Below, piece by piece: positions 58,229-64,000 of a stretch of 64,000 bases of DNA. The position numbers and the translations under genes are program-made. The notes beneath the pieces were generated by a model that saw nothing but the letters and a program-made list of their open reading frames with translations, searched no databases and was not told the DNA's origin. The stretch is taken from contig CAJUBD010000015.1 of the NCBI GenBank assembly GCA_910584475.1, positions 1-64,000 on the forward strand. Direction: 5' to 3'. Within the stretch, counting starts at the first letter, position 1. Each line of letters starts with the position of its first letter. The DNA is from an uncultured Treponema sp. (GTDB lineage: Bacteria > Spirochaetota > Spirochaetia > Treponematales > Treponemataceae).

Positions 58229-59570
58229 TGCGCGGGCGCAGTTCGATTTCCACGCGGCGGTTTTCCGAGCGTCCCTCTGGCGTTTCGTTGTTTCCAATCG
58301 GAACTGTTTCGCCGTAGCCGTGATAGGTGAAAAGTTTTTCGTCGATTCCTTGTTGCGCTAAAAGTTTCATCACGGTTTGCGTCCTGTCCACCGAAAGCAT
58401 CATTTGGTTTTCGTGCTGACCGATGTCGGCGGTGTGCCCTCCCACGAAAATCGTGAACGCGTTTTCCGAAAGCGCTTTTTTCAAAAGCTCGGCAAGTTCC
58501 GCGATGCGCGGAAGTTCGTCGGGCAAAAGTTCAGGCGAGTCGGGAATGAAATTGAGTTTGTAGGTGAAGCGAATCACGTTTCCTGTGTCTTCGATTTTGT
58601 CAGGTCCTGGATGCTTTAGCGGATAGAGTCTCATGTCGCGCAACGCGGTATAATAAGGCTCGTCCTTTATCGGGGCGGCGACATCGTGTTCAAGTACGTC
58701 GCGGTCGAGCAGGATGACGATCTTTCCTTTTTTCAAAAGTTCGGAATTTTGTGGAACGGAAAAAATTCGAAGAGCGTCGTCCTCGCTTATGATTAAGTCT
58801 GTTCTGTTTCTGCCGTATACTTTAAGAGCCGCGATGTGCAGCGGGTCGCTTCCGATTCTGTCTTTGTAGCGGCTCTCGTCGTCGCTCCAGTCGTAGGCGC
58901 ATTCACCGATTTCTTTTTCCAATGCGCTTTCCATCATGTTTCGCTCGTAGACAATTTCCATTTTTTCGTTCCAAACTTTTGGGAAAAAACATGGATTCAC
59001 CCGCTCTTCGATGAATTCGCCGTGGACAGGAAGGCGTCCGCGCGCGTCGATTATTATTCCTGTATACGCACGGGAAGAAATCGTGTCGATGGATTTTCTG
59101 CGCGAATAAGGCTCGTTGTGCCGCACGAAAAGGCTTCCGATTTCAGGCAGATCCATACTGTGCTTGGTCTTAAAAAGAAAGCTTTCGTTGTCAAAATAGC
59201 CGAGCGTCTTTTCTCCCGAATCCACGATTTGGATTATGTCCTTTAGCCTGATGTCGTGTTCCAAAATGTAGTCGCCGAGCGAATGGCTTGAGTCCACGCG
59301 GAGCGTCAAAAGCGGGTCTTTAATCAGGTTCGGAATGCGCGAATTTATTATCGTGATTGCGGAATTTTTGCCGCTTGGCATCGGAATGCTCGCCTTTTCC
59401 ATGTCGAGCGAAATCGTGGACGTGAATTTTTTTTCCTTCCAGTTCACGGAGCTAGCGGAAGAAAGCGGCGCGTCGGTGTCGTAAGTTTTTTTGCCTTGCG
59501 CAGTCGCATCGAAAATCATCGCGAAGAAAAAAATCGCGAGGACGCTTTTTTTCAAAAAATCCTTTTTCAT
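58203..59570 (-). CDS. OmpA-family peptidoglycan-associated protein
   Basis: A 455-residue exported protein. The signal peptide is KKSVLAIFFFAMIFDATAQG. About 300 residues of unknown, mostly beta structure follow. The C-terminal OmpA domain (about 345-450) has NAFTIFVGGHTADIGQHENQ, SVDRTQTVMKLLAQQGID, the FTYHGYGETVPIGNN strand and RSENRRVEI, the residues that grip diaminopimelate of peptidoglycan. The start ATG 59570 lies 1 nt after the stop of the transglycosylase gene, so the genes are coupled. Likely periplasmic or outer-membrane linked. Confidence 0.88.
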   Translation of the reverse strand: MKKDFLKKSVLAIFFFAMIFDATAQGKKTYDTDAPLSSASSVNWKEKKFTSTISLDMEKASIPMPSGKNSAITIINSRIPNLIKDPLLTLRVDSSHSLGDYILEHDIRLKDIIQIVDSGEKTLGYFDNESFLFKTKHSMDLPEIGSLFVRHNEPYSRRKSIDTISSRAYTGIIIDARGRLPVHGEFIEERVNPCFFPKVWNEKMEIVYERNMMESALEKEIGECAYDWSDDESRYKDRIGSDPLHIAALKVYGRNRTDLIISEDDALRIFSVPQNSELLKKGKIVILLDRDVLEHDVAAPIKDEPYYTALRDMRLYPLKHPGPDKIEDTGNVIRFTYKLNFIPDSPELLPDELPRIAELAELLKKALSENAFTIFVGGHTADIGQHENQMMLSVDRTQTVMKLLAQQGIDEKLFTYHGYGETVPIGNNETPEGRSENRRVEIELRPRTTYIQRSW

Positions 59571-59571
59571 C

Positions 59572-60486
59572 TTATTCAGTATCGGCATTTTCCCTTTCCG
59601 ACATAAGCGCGCAAATCGCATCGCGCGCGGAGTTTTCCATTCCTGCGGGCAGACGGATTTCGTAAGTTTCGTTTGGCGGCGTGACTCCTTTTAAAAGCGC
59701 GGGATTCAGGTAAAACAAGATTTTCTCGTCAAGCCGCATTTCCATCGCGAGACGTTTCAAATAAATTTGCGAGGAAACTTCCACATAGTCAAAATCATCG
59801 AGCGGCGAATAAGTTTCAGCGTCGAAAGAAAATTTTGGCAAATCCGCCTCGTAGAATTCTTCGTTCGCCGCGATGTCGGCGATGGCGAGCAGACGCGGAA
59901 CGTAATTTATGGCGTGGTCGGGAATGAGTTTTTTTTCAGAGAGCGCCCAGAAATTCTTTTCGCTTGATTTTTCGAGCGCGCGTCCTACTGCGCCCGCCCC
60001 GCAGTTGTAGGCGGCTATAGCCAAAAGCCAGTCGCCGAAAGTATCGTAGTTCGCCTTGAGTTTTTTCAGCGCGGCATCGGTGCTTTTCCAAGGGTCTAGC
60101 CGCTCGTCAAGCCATTCGTTTTTCCGAAGATATCCTTCGATGCTGTTTTCCAAAAATTGCCAAAGTCCCACGGAGCGACCGTCTTTCGGCGCGGCGTTCG
60201 CCTTGTAGCTCGATTCGATTACGGGAATGAATTCCAGCGCGAGCGGCATATTTTCTTCGAGAAGCCTGCGGCGCACATAATGCCTGTATCGCTCGCCGTT
60301 TTTGAGAATCACGAAAAGTTCCGCGCCGCGCTCAAGCGAAAGGTAACTTTCCCTGAAGCGTTCCACTTCGGGGCGAAGCACGTCCGGCAGGTCGGGAGGA
60401 AAATATTTTGGCGCAGCGAAATTGGGTTTAAGAAAAAGCACGGTGGCGGCGAGAAAAAATATTTTGGTCTTCCAGCGAATCGCCAT
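59572..60486 (-). CDS. MltD-like lytic transglycosylase
   Basis: A 304-residue exported murein lyase. The signal peptide is AIRWKTKIFFLAATVLFLKP, cut near AAP. The SLT domain has EFIPVIESSYKANAAPKDGR with the catalytic Glu, SVGLWQFLENSIEGYLRKNE and LLAIAAYNCGAGAVGRAL, the three usual motifs. A C-terminal portion resembles the YVEVSSQIYLKRLA segment of MltD proteins, without LysM domains. ATG 60486 is chosen because it starts a proper signal; the frame extends to 60600 within the upstream gene. Middle gene of a three-gene envelope operon. Confidence 0.88.
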   Translation of the reverse strand: MAIRWKTKIFFLAATVLFLKPNFAAPKYFPPDLPDVLRPEVERFRESYLSLERGAELFVILKNGERYRHYVRRRLLEENMPLALEFIPVIESSYKANAAPKDGRSVGLWQFLENSIEGYLRKNEWLDERLDPWKSTDAALKKLKANYDTFGDWLLAIAAYNCGAGAVGRALEKSSEKNFWALSEKKLIPDHAINYVPRLLAIADIAANEEFYEADLPKFSFDAETYSPLDDFDYVEVSSQIYLKRLAMEMRLDEKILFYLNPALLKGVTPPNETYEIRLPAGMENSARDAICALMSERENADTE

Positions 60487-60503
60487 TTCGCGTACGCCTT
60501 TCG

Positions 60504-61556
60504 CTAGAGCATTTCGCCAATGTAAATTCCCGCCCATTCCCATCTTCCATGGATTTTCGGGTCGGCAGGAAAATTCACTTTTCTGAAATAAAAATACCAA
60601 GTCGGAACGCCTGTCGTCCAGCCAGTCGTCCGCAAGTAGGCTTCGTTTATCGTAGGACCTGAGATCAAATTGTCCGAAAATCTGATTCTGTTTCCGTGCA
60701 TGAAATTCTGCATTGAGAATTCGACTTGTCCTGTCGGCGCGTTCTCATCTTGTCGCCATGAAACCGCGAAGAAATTCACTTTGGAACGATAGCTGTCTAG
60801 TCTGCGGGGCTGGTAGCGCGTGATGGCTTCTTTCGTCGCCGAAGAAAGTTCGTTCAGCGTCGCGAATGTCCAGTTTTTGGGGGAATTGTTGAAGTCGATT
60901 AAATATCGCGCGTAATTGTATATGTCGTGCAAGTCCGCGATTTGGATTGAACTCGCATCGCTCTGTTCCAAAAACATATTGTAGGTTTTGAGCGCTCGCG
61001 CCCATTCTCCTGTCTGCTCATATTCGCGGGCGAGGCGGACATACATTTCGGTGATGCTGACATTTTCGGGAAATTGGCTTATCAGCGTGTTGAAATAATT
61101 TATGCGATTTTCGTGGTTCGTCGAAATTTGGATTAGTCGCTCAAGGCACATATAGTGAATCGACTGTCCTTTTACCGTCAAGTCAGGATAATTGCGGATG
61201 ATCCGCTCGAAATAGTATTCCGCCACTTCTTCCTGGTTCATCTGAATGTAAGCGTAGGCGCACATCAAAAGCCAGTATGAATTGTGCTCGTCGCCGCCGT
61301 TTGCCTCGACATAATTCGTAAGGTACAAGACCACATCGTAGAAATCTCCGTCGGAAAGCATTTTCTTCGCGATTTTGTTTGTAATCGCGAAGCGGCTTTC
61401 CGCGGAAATGCCCGGCTGCGAAAGCAAGGCCTCGAGTTCCCTCCGCGTTTCGCCGTCGTCCGCGCGGGAATGTTTCTTGCCCGCGCATGAAGCCAGAGTC
61501 GCCACGCAAATTGCTACGCAAATCATCGATAAAAAGAGATATTTTTTTATTTCCAT
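60504..61556 (-). CDS. TPR-containing lipoprotein, treponeme-type
   Basis: A 350-residue lipoprotein: MEIKKYLFLSMICVAICVAT, lipobox ending ASC (Cys 24). Helix-turn-helix repeats of TPR type occupy about 60-200 (YWLLMCAYAYIQMNQEEVAE, MYVRLAREYEQTGEWARALK). The last 130 residues appear beta-rich (NWTFATLNELSSATKEAITR, WYFYFRKVNFPADPKIHGRW) and are not a known domain. First gene of the operon with the transglycosylase and OmpA genes; probably part of a periplasmic envelope complex. Confidence 0.75.
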   Translation of the reverse strand: MEIKKYLFLSMICVAICVATLASCAGKKHSRADDGETRRELEALLSQPGISAESRFAITNKIAKKMLSDGDFYDVVLYLTNYVEANGGDEHNSYWLLMCAYAYIQMNQEEVAEYYFERIIRNYPDLTVKGQSIHYMCLERLIQISTNHENRINYFNTLISQFPENVSITEMYVRLAREYEQTGEWARALKTYNMFLEQSDASSIQIADLHDIYNYARYLIDFNNSPKNWTFATLNELSSATKEAITRYQPRRLDSYRSKVNFFAVSWRQDENAPTGQVEFSMQNFMHGNRIRFSDNLISGPTINEAYLRTTGWTTGVPTWYFYFRKVNFPADPKIHGRWEWAGIYIGEML

Positions 61557-61585
61557 CGTTTTTACAATATATTACGATTTGAATA

Positions 61586-61615
61586 TTGTCAAGATTGTCG
61601 AAAATATGGTATTAT
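61586..61615. promoter_or_regulatory. Divergent overlapping promoters
   Basis: The bases TTGTCAA at 61586-61592 read as TTGTCA forward and TTGACA in reverse. Forward, TATTAT at 61610-61615 ends 7 nt before ATG 61623. In reverse, TATATT lies 15 bp downstream toward ATG 61556. Only one polymerase could occupy the shared -35 at a time. Confidence 0.5.
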
Positions 61616-61622
61616 AAAATTT

Positions 61623-62213
61623 ATGGCAAAATCCAACAAAAAAATGAATTTCTTTCTCGCTTTGGGAATAGCGTGCTTCATTCTGGGCATCGTTTTGTTT
61701 TTCATTCCTCCTGCCGACCAGCGCGAAACTTCCCACCTTTTCTTCAATTCGTCCATCCTTTTGATAACGGCGGCGTCGGTATACATTTCGCTGCTTTTGA
61801 AAAGCTATGTCGCGTTTTATGTTTCGCTGAATTGTTGCGTCGATTCCCTGATAATGCTGATTATGGAAATCCGCGCCGTGCCCTCTCCGCTGAAACGCTA
61901 TTGGCCGCTTGCCGTCATCATTTCAGGAGTGTCGCTGCTCGCGTTTGGAGCGCTTCGTTACAAACGGTTTCGCACGGCTTATGTTTTTCCGGCCGCGACA
62001 TTGACAATCTTGGGAGGCTTTTTCCTCCTTTTTACTTTGAAAATAATCAAAGTTCCGCTTCGTGTTTTCGCCAGCTTGTTTTTGCCGTTTTTTTTGGTTT
62101 TGGGCGGAATGTCTTTGATCGTGCTTTATTTTGTGAGGCAAAATGCGAAAGACAAATTTCCTGTCATAAAAGATGTGGAAAAGGATGAATACGACGACGA
62201 GGACTACGAGTAA
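61623..62213 (+). CDS. Integral membrane protein of unknown function
   Basis: A 196-residue protein with about six membrane segments: FFLALGIACFILGIVLFFIP, LFFNSSILLITAASVYISLL, YVAFYVSLNCCVDSLIMLIM, WPLAVIISGVSLLAFGALRY, FPAATLTILGGFFLLFTLKI and VFASLFLPFFLVLGGMSLIV. The C-terminal tail is very acidic (KDEYDDEDYE). I do not recognise the family. The start of the next gene follows the stop directly, so the two may act together in the envelope. Confidence 0.65.
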   Translation: MAKSNKKMNFFLALGIACFILGIVLFFIPPADQRETSHLFFNSSILLITAASVYISLLLKSYVAFYVSLNCCVDSLIMLIMEIRAVPSPLKRYWPLAVIISGVSLLAFGALRYKRFRTAYVFPAATLTILGGFFLLFTLKIIKVPLRVFASLFLPFFLVLGGMSLIVLYFVRQNAKDKFPVIKDVEKDEYDDEDYE

Positions 62214-64000
62214 ATGAAAAAAAAGGCATTGAGCCTTTTTGCAGTTTGTTTTCTCATCGCGCTTGCGCAAACGCGAAATTCCTTCGCGCAGGATACATTT
62301 GTCCCGATTGAAAATTATGATGGTAAAACTTCTCTGCTCGCGAAAGCGACGAACACGAAGGAAAAAAAATCCAAAAGCAAAAAGTCGAAAGAAGAGGAAG
62401 TCGCCGTTCAGGAAGACGCGCCCATAACGAAAATCGTCGTGGACGGCGAAAAAAAAGGCGGCTATTTTTCCGGGATTTCGGAGGAAATGGTGTCGCTCGC
62501 GGAAGACGGCTCGCCTGAAGCCTTGAGAGAACTTTTTTCGAAAATAAGAAAGTCTTCCGTAGAATATGAAGAGAACGAGCGCGTGCTGATTTTCATCGCG
62601 TCTGAGATAATGAAAGTCGTTTGGGCGAGCCAAAATTTCCAGGGCGAAACTCCGCAAGTGCCTTCACGGAACGCGTATGTCGGTGCAATCGAATCGGCAC
62701 GGAACGGCATCTATGACACGAGCACGGGAAATTCGGATTTCCTTTTGTGCGTGCTTCCGTCGCTCGTCTTGTGCTCGTCGAGTCTCCGTTCCGACTATTA
62801 CGCTCGGTCGGAAAGCGACTTGAAAGCGGCGCTTTCCTTGCGGCATGAGAGCACGCTCGCGAACTATCTTTTGGGCTTGCTTTATATGAAGTCCGGAAGA
62901 AGTCAGGACGCGCTTTCCTGTCTGAGGCTCGCGGCGGAAAAGAGCAACGCCTTTGAAATAAATTTCAGCCTTACGTCTGCCTTGAACGACCTTGGACGGT
63001 ATGACGAAAGCCAAGCCATTACGGACAGGCTCATTGTGGCAGAGCCGTCGAATTTGCGGCTCTTGAAATTGCTCGCGCAGATTTCCTACAACCGCGCCGA
63101 CTATTCTTCCGCCGAACGCTACGCGATGCTTGTCCTCACGCAAAATCCGTCGGATTTGGAGACCGTTCTTTTCCGCGCGAAAGTTTTCGTGCGGACGGGC
63201 GAATATCTCAAGGCCGCTTCCCTTTTGGACGTTTACGCGAAATCAAACCTCAACAACAAAGAATATTTTCTGCTTCGCGCTCGCGTCCAAAAAGAATGGA
63301 ACAAAAATATTTCCGCCGCGATTTCCACGATAGAAAAAGCCCTTTCCCTTTATCCTGACGATTCGGAAATCCTGCTGTACGCGGCCGAACTTGCCGGAGA
63401 CAGCGGAAGGAATGTCGGTGGCAGAAGCGGCGCGGAACTCTCCCGTCAGGTTTTGGACGCAGACTCCGAAAATCCGCTCGCGCTTTCTTTTTTGATAAAG
63501 AATTTCATCGACTCTGAAAAATGGAGCGACGCGTACAATTCAAGCAAGTCGCTTATGGCGAAAGATTCTTCCAACGAGGCAATCAGCGCGCATGTCAAGA
63601 TTTGCCTTGCCTTGGGCTATTACGACGAGGCGTGGAACAACGCGTCCGCGCTTTATGAAAAATATCCTTCGGACGAACTGGCGATTCAAACTTATGTGGA
63701 TGCGATGGTGCGGACGGGGCGCACATCTTTGGCATCCCGCTTCATAAACACCGCGCTCGCCAGCGCGTCAAATTCGATGAAAAGCTTTTTGTACTATCAG
63801 CGAAGTTTTTTGGCGAACGGAGAAAGCGCGCAGCTTTCAGACTTGCGATCGGCGGTGATGGCGAACCCGCGCAATTCCGACGCGCTTTTTAGAATGTATG
63901 AGATTTATTTTGAAAAGCAAGACTACAGGAAAGCCCAATATTACTTGCGTCAAGTAATCGCCTTGAATCCGAACAACGCAAATTATATGCGGCTGAATTC
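62214..64000 (+). CDS. Exported TPR protein, 3' end beyond the window
   Basis: ATG 62214 comes directly after the TAA of the previous gene. The frame is open to the window end (about 595 codons). The N-terminus is a signal peptide (KKKALSLFAVCFLIALAQTR, cut near SFA). A Lys/Ser/Glu-rich linker (about 40-60) comes next. From about residue 200 there are many TPR units, e.g. ANYLLGLLYMKSGRSQDALS, LLKLLAQISYNRADYSSAER and LFRMYEIYFEKQDYRKAQYY. Such proteins scaffold envelope or secretion complexes. The C-terminus is not visible. Confidence 0.78.
   Translation, partial: MKKKALSLFAVCFLIALAQTRNSFAQDTFVPIENYDGKTSLLAKATNTKEKKSKSKKSKEEEVAVQEDAPITKIVVDGEKKGGYFSGISEEMVSLAEDGSPEALRELFSKIRKSSVEYEENERVLIFIASEIMKVVWASQNFQGETPQVPSRNAYVGAIESARNGIYDTSTGNSDFLLCVLPSLVLCSSSLRSDYYARSESDLKAALSLRHESTLANYLLGLLYMKSGRSQDALSCLRLAAEKSNAFEINFSLTSALNDLGRYDESQAITDRLIVAEPSNLRLLKLLAQISYNRADYSSAERYAMLVLTQNPSDLETVLFRAKVFVRTGEYLKAASLLDVYAKSNLNNKEYFLLRARVQKEWNKNISAAISTIEKALSLYPDDSEILLYAAELAGDSGRNVGGRSGAELSRQVLDADSENPLALSFLIKNFIDSEKWSDAYNSSKSLMAKDSSNEAISAHVKICLALGYYDEAWNNASALYEKYPSDELAIQTYVDAMVRTGRTSLASRFINTALASASNSMKSFLYYQRSFLANGESAQLSDLRSAVMANPRNSDALFRMYEIYFEKQDYRKAQYYLRQVIALNPNNANYMRLN

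Overview
The window looks like a chromosomal segment from a host-associated spirochaete, most likely a Treponema of the gut or rumen type. The evidence is the gene content: a PilZ protein with a long N-terminal extension, a DUF5312-type protein, paired YjgP/YjgQ permeases, many TPR proteins and lipoproteins, HU-like proteins of the HU-HIG/DUF4469 group, an MltD-like transglycosylase and an OmpA-type protein. Base composition is moderate and gene density is high. I saw no phage genes, transposase, integrase or CRISPR array.

Layout. 1-1.45 kb: 3'-truncated beta-helix surface lipoprotein. 1.6-7.9 kb: a glycosyltransferase, an HU-like gene with a repeat-rich upstream region, thiI and an acyl-CoA synthetase. 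8.0-9.9 kb: a restriction-modification cassette between two perfect 36-bp direct repeats. 9.9-15.6 kb: mntP, mutS2, rsgA, tyrS. 15.66-19.46 kb: an accessory island (UDG-like protein, zinc-finger repeat protein, frameshifted HU/DUF4469 gene, voltage-gated channel) bounded by two 79-bp copies of the tyrS 3' end. 19.6-30.8 kb: tsaD, divergent polysaccharide deacetylase, phosphatase, phosphodiester glycosidase, PilZ, TPR, DUF192, a two-domain cyclic-nucleotide-binding protein, DUF5312 and pgeF. 30.9-35.5 kb: a variable zone with three toxin-antitoxin modules around a broken, mosaic lipoprotein gene with an AT-rich core. 35.6-48.4 kb: nadE, rlmJ, clpB, a fourth TA pair, an isochorismatase-like hydrolase, metE, a second glycosyltransferase-like gene, pta and tRNA-Val. 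48.5-64 kb: ribF-rpsO-pnp, cdd, dut, lptF/lptG-like genes, tgt, an RluD-type pseudouridine synthase, an envelope cluster (TPR lipoprotein, transglycosylase, OmpA) and a TPR gene running off the end.

Functional themes are tRNA modification (thiI, tsaD, tgt), ribosome maturation (rsgA, rlmJ, rlu), cofactor and nucleotide metabolism (nadE, ribF, cdd, dut), envelope assembly, and c-di-GMP/cyclic-nucleotide signalling.

Three patterns run through the window. First, at least a dozen genes have a -10 box ending 5-11 nt before the start codon, usually with a -35 box 16-18 bp upstream, which predicts leaderless mRNAs. Second, short palindromic repeats are scattered between genes, and one related copy lies in frame inside a pseudouridine synthase. 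Third, two accessory cassettes without a recombinase lie between direct repeats at the 3' ends of housekeeping genes. Three 9-base G/C tracts, two of them early in lipoprotein genes, add possible sites of length variation.
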